This document shows, piece after piece, positions 24,390 through 36,800 of a stretch of DNA of 64,000 bases; positions within the stretch are counted from its first letter, which is position 1, and each line of letters begins with the position of its first letter. Position numbers and translations under genes: made by a program. Source of the stretch: Ulota crispa (lineage: Eukaryota > Streptophyta > Bryopsida > Orthotrichales > Orthotrichaceae). The stretch lies in NCBI GenBank assembly GCA_963920765.1, contig OY987242.1, forward strand, positions 8,396,789 through 8,460,788, written 5' to 3'. The notes beneath the pieces were generated by a model. That model was not told the DNA's origin and made no database searches. It worked only from the letters and a program-made list of their open reading frames with translations.

Positions 24390-24633
24390 TTAACCCCTAA
24401 GCGTCAGAGTGGATGTTTTCCACAGGATTCGACAAACAGCCTAGTAATCAAACTTTATAGTTTTTGCATCTCTACGGTGGATTTTCACAAAAATTATAGA
24501 TTTATAGTTTTTATAAAGTTGCCAACATATTTCTATGCTAAATTTTTGATTATGGCTTACACTCAAAGTTATTATTGAAATGTTCTCCCAAACTGTTTAG
24601 ATCCCTATTTTGTTTGTGATGCTCAAGGGTTAA
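24390..24633. mobile_element. TTAA element, 244 bp, first of a joined pair
   Basis: Starts TTAACCCCTAAGCGTCAGAG and ends TGATGCTCAAGGGTTAA, an inverted pair of about 17 bp with three mismatches. The interior is unrelated to the long family. The right TTAA (24630-24633) is also the left TTAA of the next element. Confidence 0.78.
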
Positions 24634-24863
24634 CCCCTAAAGGACTAAGCGTGTCATTGCGGCCAATACAATATAGTGTATTTTTCTTGTATTTGGAATG
24701 GATTCACACCTTTATTACATTTGAGATCAACAAAGAAGTTGGAGAATAGATTAAAGCAATTCTAGTGAGCTACTTGAGATCCCAAATGAAAACTTCTTAC
24801 TGATAGCAAATATCGATTATACAGTAGCGTATATACTATGCCCTATGGTCCTTTAAGGGTTAA
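24630..24863. mobile_element. TTAA element, 234 bp, second of a joined pair
   Basis: Starts TTAACCCCTAAAGGACTAAG and ends TATGGTCCTTTAAGGGTTAA. The interior matches 30612-30846 (TACATTTGAGATCAACAAAG against TACATTTGAGATCAAAAAAG), so this is a repeated 234-bp subfamily. Confidence 0.82.
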
Positions 24864-25117
24864 AGATATGTCCTGGATCTTAGGAACGTTAGGTACCTCT
24901 TTGGACATTCTTCACGTTGCTGAGTCCCTTGTATTTGTCATTATTTGTTAATTCCGCCACAATTTGTTATATTTAGCCATCTGAACAGTCCTCAAGTTGC
25001 AATAAAGGCGTTATAATCTATTACATGTGCTCATATAAATTTGATTCAGGCCACGGGCACTGGGCAGTGTTCCAAATCACCAAATGTGGCTGATTTTAGT
25101 TAAACGCATAACCATTG

Positions 25118-25425
25118 TTTTTGGAAACTTGATGGCCTTAAGTTTGCTACTCCGTATATTTGTACAGATGCCCTTGGTTTTTCAGAAATTGCATAAATAC
25201 CCTAAAACCCTAATTTTTAGATGTTTGTTAAGTTATTTATGCCAATTCCTTTTCCCTTTGTGCGCACATTGTTTCTTTCATGTTTAATATGCACACACGA
25301 GGAGAAGGAAATAGCATGCACAACAAAACAAATGCCTGAAAATTACAATCCAAAGATATTTGTGCAATTTAAACCAATTTTTTTTAACACCTAAAGAAAT
25401 GCAAATGCAAATACCAGAGTGAAGA
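25118..25425. mobile_element. Second copy of the 11178 MITE family
   Basis: Shares GGTTTTTCAGAAATTGCATA, GTGCGCACATTGTTTCTTTC and GCATGCACAACAAAACAAAT with 11178-11511. The outer ends are worn, so limits are approximate. Confidence 0.5.
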
Positions 25426-25772
25426 ATTAGAGTTTTTAGCACTTTTAGCAGCGTCCTTAGCCAGTTAGGTTAATTATGAAAATCATAGTTGGGGTTGCTA
25501 ATGATGGGAATGAAAGTGCGCTGTACAGCACAAGGTTTGCATGGCGTCAGCGTGATTAGTGCTGGTGCATTACCCCAGCCTTTATTTCTGCACAGCTGAT
25601 TGATTTCTATGTACTATTCATTTACCTGGCTCTGCTCATTCCATATCAAATCACAAACATTCACTGAAAGTTGTACTAATCCCGGTTGAAAGTACAATGC
25701 CTTTCCAGCACGAGAAATTTCACAAATTTACAAATTTCTTATTGGAACACAACTCTGGTCCTCCTAACTCCT

Positions 25773-26062
25773 AAGGCACCAAGCTACAGTGTTAAAACTT
25801 GGTGCCCCAAGCTCATATTTTCCCTGGTTCAAATAAAACATATAAAGGTATTTTTCGTTTTCGGGTGTATAACTTGCTTTAGATATCAACTAGGGTTAAA
25901 ATCTAAATTTTGTGATTCCCAATTCTTTATTATGAGAACCACTGGCTATAGAAGTAAGGTAAAAGGTCGGAAAATATTTTGGGTGGCAAAAACGTTCACT
26001 AACATACGTTAGTATAAATATGGGCTTAGGGCATCCAGCTCTAATGCTGTAACTTGGTGTTC
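25773..26062. mobile_element. MITE with 40-bp inverted ends (GGCACCAAGCTACAG)
   Basis: Left GGCACCAAGCTACAGTGTTA and right (inverted) GAACACCAAGTTACAGCATT pair for about 40 bp at roughly 70%. No duplication confirmed. Confidence 0.4.
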
Positions 26063-26069
26063 AACATAG

Positions 26070-26300
26070 TGCATTGACCAAGGTCCGGGAAGAACCGACT
26101 GCTAGTTCAATGCTAGTCGATTGAAATGAGTAAAAATCGTTTGTAATTTGTAAACTTTGGCTAAAAACAAGTCAAAAATTTTTAATTTTTTAAATTTATA
26201 GTATGAAATAGAGAAAATAACCAATATAACTCCTCAATAAACCAGTTCAATATAGGAATTGAAGGAAATCTACCAAAAAATCTTAAATATTTCTTGGACC
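26070..26300. repeat. Repeat segment, empty-site paralogue of 55930-56600
   Basis: Aligns with 55930-56600 on both sides of the 434-bp insertion there (GGGAAGAACCGA upstream, AGTATGAAATAGAGAAA downstream). It lacks that insertion, so it shows the uninterrupted state. Confidence 0.75.
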
Positions 26301-26459
26301 CTAGCATTGACTATGTTCTTTTAGAACTTTTACCATTTCAATTTTGAAAACTCATAACTTGTTTTACAAGAGTTCAAAAAATATAAAAATAGCTGGTGTT
26401 GGAAATTATTTTTGTCTATTTTTTGAAGAAAATTTACCGGGACATTTAATTTTCAAGTG

Positions 26460-26720
26460 TCTAAGGTAGTGTGCTTGTAAACCATCCATCTAAGGGTTGA
26501 AATTGAATTTTGGGAGGTGAAACTTCTTGAAACATTTTTCAATAAATTTCCCTTAAAAGATAAGAGGAATTGACATCTATCCCAAGTTTTTTCATGTTTT
26601 TTGGAGTTTTGTGAAATTGGTTATGAAATTTTGAAGTGGAAAGGTCATACGGCTCTAAAAGTGCTCACCTTCTTAAATATACATCACATATACATTGTTG
26701 AAAGGCTATGAATAATAATA
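26460..26720 (-). repeat. Inverted copy of the 55-kb dimer repeat
   Basis: Its reverse complement matches both units at 54947-55550 (for example CAAGAAGTTTCACCTCCC and CTTCAAAATTTCAT). Confidence 0.65.
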
Positions 26721-26847
26721 TGTAATTATCAACAGAATACATTTGGGGAGGTGAGCAATTTTAATGCGTGGGCGGAATTTGAGCACACTACCTGAGCTCT
26801 CCAAAAGTGCAAATCAGCTTGTAAAAGGTCACCTTGAAGACCTCCTA

Positions 26848-27262
26848 CCTTAGAGCTTCTCCAGCCTTTCGTGTCACACGTTGCACGCCAAGACTTGCTT
26901 GGAGAGCGCTTTTTGTTTTGAAGAGAGCAGCTTCGGTTTGGAGAGCTAGCCTTCCTCTTCAAACACGCACGCCAAGCCTCAAAAGCAAGATAAAAATAAG
27001 CACTTGTGATGACCTTCCTGCTTTTTTTGGAATTGCAAACAAATCAGATTGAGCCACAACTTGCAAACCTGCAAAAATCAAGCACTCTAAGAATTACAGA
27101 AGACACTAGAAATTATAATTTCAAAAAAGAAGTTTGAGAAACCTGAACTTCATTTCACGTGTGACACGTCCGCGCTGGACCCAGATTCCGGCTTCTCGCT
27201 AGCCTGAGCCCGCTACTTTGCGGTGTGGCGAGAAAGGCTGGAGGTGCTCTTCCCTCAGTCGA
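26848..27262. mobile_element. MITE with ends AGAGCTTCTCCAGCC
   Basis: Left GAGCTTCTCCAGCCTTTCGT pairs with inverted right GAGCACCTCCAGCCTTTCTC. Interior non-coding. Boundaries approximate, duplication not resolved. Confidence 0.45.
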
Positions 27263-27627
27263 GGGCAAAGATACCTGGACTGCATCTTTGTCCATGTTTG
27301 CAGAGTTTTGACATTTGTACCCCCAGCATTTCCAGCTGTATGGACACCAGGGGAGTTTTGAACATCCAATCTCAAAAGCAGGATGAATATACTTCGAGCT
27401 GTCTTCAGGTTATCAGGTATGAACCCTTGTACATAATTTTGTCGCCAATTGGCAGATTCAGCTGAGCGTTATATTTGGTTATTTCTTTTGAATTATTTTG
27501 CATTGAAACATAGCATATACTCAGAAACAGGTTTTCAGATATTGTAGTTCAATAATTCCAGTGACGTGCAATGAAACGATTGGTGCAGGAATGAGTCCAG
27601 TAGCTCACTAGCTCCTAATCACATGTT

Positions 27628-28275
27628 TTAACCCCAAAGTGACATTGCATTTCCAGGGCTTCTAGGAATTTTCTCTAATTTGAACTAATAGTCAATATTT
27701 TGATAAGTTGTATCAACTTTTTTGAATTGTAACCGTATAAAATCAAATTAGACACGTTAGAGATCACATTAAAAAAGAAAACACAACAATATCTCTTATG
27801 GATTGAAATATTATAATGTTTGATCATGAGCGTGTTAAAATTGTGAAAGTGATTTGAAGTCTTCCAATTTTCTTTTCACATGTCAAATCAAGAAAGTTGA
27901 TCACCAAAAAAATATGAGGTTAAAGAGCCTAACATGTATAACCCCAATCAATTTATGACTTCTCAAAATCTACTTTACAATTTTTTTAGATTTTAATGTG
28001 ACTTTTTCCCAAAGACCTAGTGTATTTGAGGCTCATTCCCAAGAGCCCTCAACACTAAATAAAGTTAAGATTGCGATGAACAATTATGCACAAAATCTTG
28101 AATAAAAAAATCATAATTAATCATTTGCAAAATCAAATTGTTGGAACTAAATCTAAACTTCAGAAAGAACTTTTCAAAAATATAATCTACTAAAAATAGT
28201 AATATGGTCGGGTTTAATTTAACCTCAAAAATTGATTGAGGACAGTTTTTGTCTCCAATGACGCTTTGGGGTTAA
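27628..28275. mobile_element. TTAA element, 648 bp, own subfamily
   Basis: Starts TTAACCCCAAAGTGACATTG and ends CAATGACGCTTTGGGGTTAA: inverted over about 20 bp with two mismatches. The interior is not shared with the other TTAA elements here. Non-coding. Confidence 0.8.
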
Positions 28276-30108
28276 AGATAGTAAAATTACTAAGTTTTGC
28301 AAGATTTTGGGCCACACTATCATTCAAAATTTAAGTATGTAAGAGGGGTTTCAATAAAGCCTCCATCAAGCACTCGTCCTTTTTGGGTGTGTTGACCCCT
28401 TGGATTATCACTTTTGTATATTCTACTTAGTTTACAACTAAGCTTAGATGTCATATTTACCCCAAGTTGTTTCATCTTCATTAAGTCTTGGTTCCTATCG
28501 GTCAAGAGTATCTAGAATAGTTACTAAGTTAACGTAGCCCATTCACAAATGATACTGATTTTTGAAGGTTTAATTTTAGCTCTGCTGCTTGATGTTATGT
28601 GTAGTTTTTGTTTCATTAGGATTATTTTTTGTTAAGATTCCACTTTAGGAGAGGGGAATGCGATTCTTTTGTCCACCAACTTTAGGCATAAATGAGTATA
28701 CTTTTTAAAATCACCCTAGCTCTATTGAACGGGGTTTGTGTACTTTACGACGTCCCATTTTTAGGAGAAGACTAATGTTTGATTCCAAAGATTCCTACCA
28801 AGTTCTTTTAATAAGTTTGGGTCCTATGTGACATAATTTAGACTTTCACATTCAAAACTTGGCTTCCAAATCAATGGGTTTATGTATTTATAATTTGGAA
28901 TAGATTGATACTTGGAAAGTGCATCTACAATATGACTCAAAAAACAAGCGTCCAGAGGTCTTAGGAAGGCCTTGGTTTGCATGGGTGGGGATTCTCCATA
29001 AGATTTGGCATTCAATATTTTTTGGCTGTAAAGAACCCATCCACACAAAGTCCATGCACATTGTAAGGTCCTCATTGATGTGTTTCATTAATTTTGGATT
29101 GTTCAAATAAATTTGGAGAGGTTTGGATGTTTTGCTAATATCTTTTAAGCACTTTTTTTTGGTATGATTATTATTATTATACTTTGGATTATTTAGAGCT
29201 AATTAAATATGGCATCTAACTCTCTTTGGATCCAAGTTTGACCAAGAGTTGATCCTCATCAATAGACTTTGAGTACCTCCATTGGAAACTCTTCAACATC
29301 TCAAATTTAGGGGAGAGATTATGAGGCACATGCAAGTTGTATCATGCTACAGAACCTGCCACTTTGAAAGCTCTTTTGGGCATGCTCACAATGTGTTGAT
29401 TTTGCACCTTAGGTACAATACACATGTCATAAGTCAATATAAGTGGAAAAACTATATATGTTAATAAGTGTGTGCTCTAAGTTGGTACCAAACCAATTAT
29501 GATTACAAGGAGGCTGTTTGACATGTCTCACCTTTTGTTTGACAATTTCTATTTACTATACAATTTATATTCAACATTTGTGTCTTGCTGCTTAACTTTG
29601 AGTCTCAAGCAATGATCAAGATGGATGTCATCTGATACATTATTAACAAACTTTCAACACACACCAAACACCTATTTTTTTTGTACCACAAAAATTGGTA
29701 CTCTTCAATCTTTACTAGTGCTCACCAATTCACTTCAATAGCATTGATATGCAAGTTTGCATCTACTTGTTGCATTGATCCATTTCATGCTCACAAAGTT
29801 ACAATTATCCAACAATGATAACAATTGCTTTGAGAAGCGCAAACTTCATAATTTAGATTACACCATTAACCATACAACACATAATTCCCTCCTCTTCTTC
29901 TTGCATATATTCTAGAACACAATTGTAAACCTCTAAACCATAGGGGGTGGTGGGATTAGCAAATGGGATAGCACTAGCCAGTAGGTCTATCAACTTGATA
30001 ACAATTTGCAATAAATTGACCAAGTCTTGAACTCTTGAGTTTATAGAGAACCAATTAGTGAAAATTTGTTTCAAACTTTATACGGAACAATTGTGAAATT
30101 TCATCAAG
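28276..30108. other. Intergenic, nothing recognised
   Basis: 1.8 kb of AT-rich DNA. Frames of 60-83 codons overlap on both strands without recognisable domains. Confidence 0.5.
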
Positions 30109-30429
30109 AACACAATATTCATCAAAATGAGAGTTCTCCAGTGAAATGAGAGATTTTGGTACCTCCTTTTCATTTTTTTGAGAGATTCCCATGAATTTGA
30201 GAGGAAATTTGATTGAAATGTAAAGGGCATACTACCTAAAATTGAAAGGTATTAGGTCAATTTGACCTAAAATTGAAAATTTTTAGGTCAATTCAGCTTG
30301 ATTTGAGCTAAATAGTCATATTCATATTCTCATTTTAATGAAAATTGGTGCTTTCAATTGAGCTTCAACCTAAATCAATATGGTTATTTTGTGAGGTCTA
30401 GAATCTCTCAATTTAATGAATATTGTGTT
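30109..30429. mobile_element. AACACCATATT-family MITE, 321 bp
   Basis: Starts AACACAATATTCATCAAAAT and ends CAATTTAATGAATATTGTGTT, inverted to each other. The interior contains repeated AAATTGAAAGG/TTAGGTCAATTT modules also found at 42510 and 43292. Confidence 0.65.
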
Positions 30430-30611
30430 TAAGGTTTATTTACACTATCTCCAATGGTTGGATGTTTATGCAAACCAAAGCATAAAATAGAAAAAATTCC
30501 AAAACACAAACTAATCCACAAAATACAATCTATTTAGAAAACTAGATTTTTTTTCCTTTGCAATGATCTTGTTTTCCCCCGATTTTCCTTTTCTAGACTA
30601 TTGCCCATAAT

Positions 30612-30846
30612 TTAAACCCTTAAATGTCTAAAGTACCTCTGTGGCCTCTAACCAATATAATACAAGGTATTCTTTTTGTATTTGAAATGGATCCACACCT
30701 TTACTACATTTGAGATCAAAAAAGAAATGGAATATAGATAAATGCAATTTCTAGACTCTAGTGAGCTAACTTAAACTTCTTGTGGATAGCAAATGCCAAC
30801 TTTATGACAACGTCTCTACTATGCCCATGGGACGTTTAAAGGTTAA
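30612..30846. mobile_element. TTAA element, 234-bp subfamily, first of three joined
   Basis: Second copy of the 24630-24863 subfamily. Left end TTAAACCCTTAAATGTC is worn; right end GACGTTTAAAGGTTAA. The right TTAA is shared with the next element. Confidence 0.72.
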
Positions 30847-31619
30847 CCCTTTAGGGCCAAGGGCACCATCGACTCAGGGTAGCTATGAGCACTTTGATTT
30901 TTAAATTGGCTAAGCTAGCAGATTGCTATCAACAAAATTATGAAGTTCATTTTTTCTAGAAACTTTACAATGTTAAATTTGAAAATTTTAGCTTTTTAGT
31001 AGTATTTTTAGCCACTTGAGGTAAAATTGAAAATCATATTTGAGATCACTGGTTAGTAGCATTTTTTCATCTTTTATCAATAAATGGCCAGCTTTTGTCG
31101 AGATCTATCCATATAAATGGAATACATACTACTAGATCTATTACTTGGTCATATCTTGCAAGCTTAGCCCGAATGACCATAAATATTATAACACATCCAT
31201 GCTAGGTTGAGGGTGTCATTATTTCTAAAATCATATACAGTGTTGTGAGGTCAAATTTGTGTCTTTTTAGAGCCCAAATGTGAATTTGAAAAAACCGCAA
31301 TCTAGTAGATGACCTTCATACCAAGCATGTGAAAATTATTTCAAATGAATCTGAGTTTGAACAAGAATTTCAAGCATTACAAAGTGAGGGGGTCTTTGTA
31401 CAGTTTTTACTCACAATTCCTGAGCTTGACTCACTTCAATCCAAGCTTCTGGATTCATTATAAATCTAATAACAATGTACATGGGCTTGTTTGATCCAAA
31501 ATTCCCTTGCCCTCCTACTTTGTTCACATGTCACTTGTAACCGCAACATGCTTAAAAAGCTATTTCAAAAATAGTGGTTCAATTAACCAAAACTGGCTCT
31601 CTTGGCCCTAAAGGGTTAA
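30843..31619. mobile_element. TTAA element, 777 bp, middle of three joined
   Basis: Starts TTAACCCTTTAGGGCCAAGG and ends CTTGGCCCTAAAGGGTTAA: about 19 perfect inverted bases. Non-coding interior not seen elsewhere in the window. Confidence 0.85.
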
Positions 31620-31848
31620 CCCTTGAATGCCTATGGGGCTCTTGGATACCTATGGGGCTCTTGGATACGGCACCGTATTCTAACAATTTCCCAGCATTCT
31701 TTTTGGTATTTTGGACTGCTAAAGGTTGATCTGAAGGCACCTTTGCAACAAAGATCACTTCCTTTTACATTGTCATGTCTAATTCCACCCCAAACACCCT
31801 TGAATACGTCATATACAAAAATAGAGATACCCGGCCCTAAAGGGTTAA
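31616..31848. mobile_element. TTAA element, 233 bp, third of three joined
   Basis: Starts TTAACCCTTGAATGCCTATG and ends CCCGGCCCTAAAGGGTTAA. It includes an internal direct repeat of ATGGGGCTCTTGGATAC at 31632-31668. Confidence 0.75.
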
Positions 31849-33809
31849 GGTTCAAAGGGAGTTGAGGGAGAAAGGGAGCAATGGAGCACACCCTGCAGTC
31901 CTATCCTGCAGTCCTATCAACAGGCAAAGGGGGTCACATGCTCCAATGACAAAATTCAGGGAGGTCCTTGCCTTGGCCCTCGGAGGTCCAGACCATGTGC
32001 TTGCCATCAAGGCCAGCCCATGTGTGAGATGGATCCTTCAGCTTGCAGAGGTTTCCTCCTCCCTCAAGGACACTCATTGCAGTTGGTCAAAACCATTTCA
32101 CTCTTGTGTTCGATGGAACCCCAAAACACGTCTATTTTTTAGAAATTGCAGGATACGAAATGAAATTGAAAGACTTGCAAAAACGGACCATTCCCTTTAA
32201 AAATGGACTAATTCTTTTAAAAATGGAGCATCAAGTTTGCTTTTCATCTGCAAAATCCAAACTCCACTTTCCTTAAGAAATAAAACAAAGTATTCACACT
32301 CCATTTTCATGGGGTAAACTTAGTATTTTTTCTTTTTCTTTTTCTTTGTTTTTTTGGTTTTGGAGAAAGGACTAGAGGGTTGAGGAGAATGTGCACTAGT
32401 GTTCTTTAAACTGGCTAATTTGCGCTCGATAAATACCAAAAACTTATGTACACTAAATGTACATTGTGAAAATCTAAGATTTATAGGAGAAAAGAGCAGA
32501 AACCCTTACTTGCATGATTACAAAATTGCAGAAGGCAATCTTCATGTTGTGTTGATGTAGCAGAAAAGCCCTCCTTCAATGATGTTGTTATTGCCATCTT
32601 GCGCCCTACACCATTGGATTTTAGCACCGGCGCCGACATCCTAGCCGTTGGTTTTCCCAGACCTGCTGGGCATACCTGCACACAAGTAGCAAGGGGGCAC
32701 GTTAGCATTGTTCATAAACCCTTGCTTAGGGTTGCTTACCTAGCATACTTGCTTTTTTCCCTGGGATTTGCAATTTGTTGCTCAGACAATGTGCAACGCC
32801 GTTGTGTTACTGCTGTTGTTGATTCTTGCGCTTCTAGAGTAACTTAGTGCCGCCATTTTGGAGGAGTTTGAGATGCGCATTGAGGTGCTTCACATTGTTT
32901 GTAGATTCTATGTTTAGTCTATTTCTGGTTGCGCGTACATTGCGCTTGGCAAATGTGCATTTTATGCTCATTTTGTCATACTTCAATGGGATGTGTTCTG
33001 GAATTGGTAGAGTTTGCGTGGAATTTTGAGCGGGGTGGAAATTGGCGCAACTGTGGTGACGGCGTCTCGTCATTTGTAATTTTGAAATTTGAATCTGTGT
33101 TCATGCGTTGCCGTTGATGATTTCACGCGTCCTTTTGCTCCTTCATTAGAGGGGTCCTAGTTTTATAATCTCCTACGCTGAAGCTTTGCATTACTTGATC
33201 TCGCTAATTGCATTCGACTTTGCGCTCTCTGAAATTTGATTGATTTTGCAATCTCTTGTTATTAGGTCCTTGTTTGGCCATTGCCCTTGTATTTGTGGGT
33301 GTTTGGCGATTGCAGTGTTCTTGTGACTTTGTGATGATTGCAGTATCTGTCTTGGCTCTTCTGTGATTGCTTGCTCTCAATGCTTGCATTAGATCTGCAT
33401 ATTTCTGGAGGAGCCTTTGCAAGTGCGACGGGCGTTGGCTTTGCCAAACTCGGATTTGGTTGCGCACTTCTGCAATCCTGTCATTCCTATGCTTCTAAAC
33501 CCTAAACTATTGAAGGTGACTCAGGTGTGCTTTCCTAACAAATGAATTCCTTGTTGTCTGTGGATTTGGTATTGTCGTGGGGTTTAGGGTTTTGAATTTA
33601 GGGTGTTCTCAGTGAAGAATGTGTAAGTTCTTCTTTTCTGCATAATAGGACGCTGTAATTTAGGGTTTGATGATCACATTAGGTTGGTGTCCTCTATTTG
33701 GTGATCTGGTCTATAAGCGGGATTTGCTTCAAGAGGATTAGGGTTTCACAAATTTTGCAATTGTTTTCACTGATTCAAGAGGAATTTGTGGGCGCATGGA
33801 CAGATTCCA
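31849..33809. other. Upstream region of the hAT gene, telo-boxes near its end
   Basis: Less AT-rich than the flanks and without recognisable repeats or domains. The last 320 bp contain four telo-box motifs (AAACCCTA or its complement TAGGGTTT) at about 33497, 33585, 33661 and 33739. Telo-boxes are frequent near start sites of plant housekeeping genes, so this may be a promoter or leader. Confidence 0.4.
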
Positions 33810-36800
33810 TGGCGCCTCGGCTATCTTTGCCAAACAATTTCCGCATCCAGGCTTTTGGTTTGGGGAGGAACAACAATGGGTGGGGAAAGTGTGTGATGCC
33901 GGCTGTAGATGTAACTGAGAAGCCAGATATGGAGGGGCCGGCACTCCTAGCTGTGGATGTCAAGGTGCTGCAAGTATCGGAGACTCGCATCTGCGACTCA
34001 ATTCAGCAACCTACTACGCGAGAGTATGCTTCAGATGATACTATCATGTCCCCTAAGGTTTCTAAAGGTGCAGAGAATGCACCATGCAAGGTCCAGCTTT
34101 TTGGGAAAGAACAAGAAGCAGCCAGCTTTGGCCTCTTCTAGGAAGAGAAGGAAAATTTTGGCCACCACCCTCACGCGGAGGTGGCAAGAGGTCTGGGCAT
34201 GCAAATTCTCTAAGGCTGATGGGGAGTTCAACAATGAGGGTCTCCTAACCAGTGTAGTATGCCGGAGTTGCACCATCATTAGCGGCTGGCGGAAGGTGCT
34301 GGTATCCAAGCTCAACAACCTTGAGAAACATGAAGGTAAGCGGGTCTATTGCGAAGAGGGCGTGCTGTTCAAGAACCTGAAGAAGGGCAACATTTACACA
34401 AACTTGGAGTGCAAGCACCTCCAAATGTGTAAAATTTGGATAGGTCGCAAGCAATCTTTGACCATAGCTGACTTGCTGGTTGTCAGATTGGAAGGGGAGG
34501 CAAAGAGGAAGGGGGTTCAGTTTGCCATGTTTTTCAAGTATTGTGCAGTGGGTGTCTGATGTGCAAGTATGAGCGCCTAGAGGAGCTCCTGCGGCACTTG
34601 AAGGTAAACCACCTCCCTTGCAAGCACTGGTCAAAGATGTTGGGATGGGAAATGGCTGAGCACATTCATGGTTGTATACTGTCTTCCTTGAAATCTATTA
34701 TGCAGTCAGCTACTGTGATCTCTATCAGCGCTTATGAGGTAACAGCAATAGACAATACCTCATGGATTGGGATATATGTCTATGTGATGGATGGTTGGGA
34801 AAGAGTCCTCCACTTGTTACATTTGTCTTGCGTTGGTGAGAGTGGCACCGCAAATCATTTGACTAATGTTATCATGAATGCATTAGTCTCTGAAGGTGGA
34901 CTAACTGTGGAGGAAATTGCTAGTAAGCTAGTTTGCTTTGGTGCAGATGGAGTAAGTACTTTTTAGGGGTCGAAGAATGGTGTGACAACACAAATCCGTG
35001 AGAGGTGGGCCCCCTTTACGATTGAGGCCAACTGTGCTTTCCACATAGTCAACCTTGTGGTTGAGACACTCTCCAAGTATCCTTTGGTTTCTCGCCTAGA
35101 GGGCTTGTTCCAACATGTGTATTCATATTTTTGCCGTTCTAATAAGCAATATCTAAAGCTGCAGAAGCTTGCAAATGTCATGGAAACTAAGGGCAATAAG
35201 ATGGTGAGGAATGTTGAAACTTGATGGATCTGAATGTGGGGTCCAACCTTGAGGATTATGGAGGAGTACATGACCATTTTGGTCAAGATCAGCCAAGACT
35301 TGACTGCTGGGTCTGGTTAGCGGCTAGTAGGCGGGGTTGATGACATTTTCAACTACTTATCCGACATTGAGGTTCTTCTTTCCTTGTCGTGTTTTGTTCC
35401 CTTGCTTAATTCAGTTCACTACCTATTCAAATTGTCCCAGTCTGGTGATGTTTTTGTCTATGACTTCATGCAAGCGGTTAAGCAATGCCAAAACGAGTTG
35501 GCGAGGCTGTTTATTGATACGACCATAGCTTTCGAGAGCAGAGACTTTAAGGTCTACAATGCTCTTGTGAAGTTGGAGTCTGAAGACTATCCTTTGGAGT
35601 GGAGGGAGTTACCTGAGAGAAGTAGAATTTCCTATTTGGTTTTCAATTTCACATTTACCCAAGCCTTTGTGCGCTGCCATGACAAGTAGACTGGGCAGAA
35701 TATTTTCGTCATAGAGGCTAAGTTCAAGTGCATCCAGGACAATATAGAGCGCCAATTCTAAGGTAAGATATGAACATCTGGTTTTCAATTTCTTTCTTCT
35801 TTGAATGTTTAGGGAAAAGTAGATCTAATTTAGCTTTTCAATCTCGTTCTTCTTGGAATGTTAAGGAATTCTTTTTTCCAGTTTAGCTTTTTGATATCTT
35901 TCTTCTTTGAACGTTTAGGAAATTTTTAATCCAGTTCAGCTTTTCAATCTCTTTCTTCTTTGAATGTTTAGGGAGAACTTGATTGAATTCAACTTTTCAA
36001 TCTCTTTCTTCTTTGAATGTTTAGGAAAACTTTTATCCATTTCAGCTTTTTGATCTCTTTCTTCTTATGATGTTGAAATGTACCTTGTTCTGTTTCTTAT
36101 TTTCAATCTCTTTCTTCTTAGACTTACAAAGTTCTTAGTTCATATTTTCCATGTACTTCTTACTGTGTTTATGAATTGGCTGGTTGTTATTTAGTCTTCA
36201 ATCTCATCGGACTTGAATGGTTTAAAACCAGCCTAATTTGTGCCCCTAAAGCCACCCAAATCTGAAATTGTGAGCTGCTTGTCTTCTCTCAGCTGTATAT
36301 GTTGCTTTTTCTAGTAACGGTTTTCAGGCTTCTGTGGTAGTCCTAAGTTCTTAACCCTAAATTGTGCCATTCCCTTAGGCTCTTCCTTGGTCTCTATTTT
36401 GAAATGTATAAGTGCTGGGGTCTTGGCCTTCAGGCATCACATTGCTTCCTTGCGCAGACGCAGATTGAGACTTCCTTTGCAATTTTTTGGGTCAGGTTTT
36501 CTTGGCCTTCTTTTGTACAAATGCAATCTCCGTCTAACATATATGGTGGTTTCCAATGCTTCTAAACATTGCCCAGAACTTGTCAGCTGAGTTTGACAGA
36601 CAATTCCCTCAGCAAGATTTGTTGGATGCCTTTGATATAATATACCCGTAGTATTGGAGGCAACAAGGGGCAAAATAGTCTTTTTTGGTGCACTTGGCAA
36701 TCTTGAAGAAGTTTTACTCAAACTACACTTCATTGAAGGGGAGTTCTTATACCGCCTTGCCAATGTTATGTGCCACAAATCTGGACAACCAGCAGGGCTT

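Noticed and set aside
33204-33467. 87-codon minus-strand frame upstream of the hAT gene
   Set aside because: Low-complexity, polar composition with no domain; more likely upstream DNA of the hAT gene.
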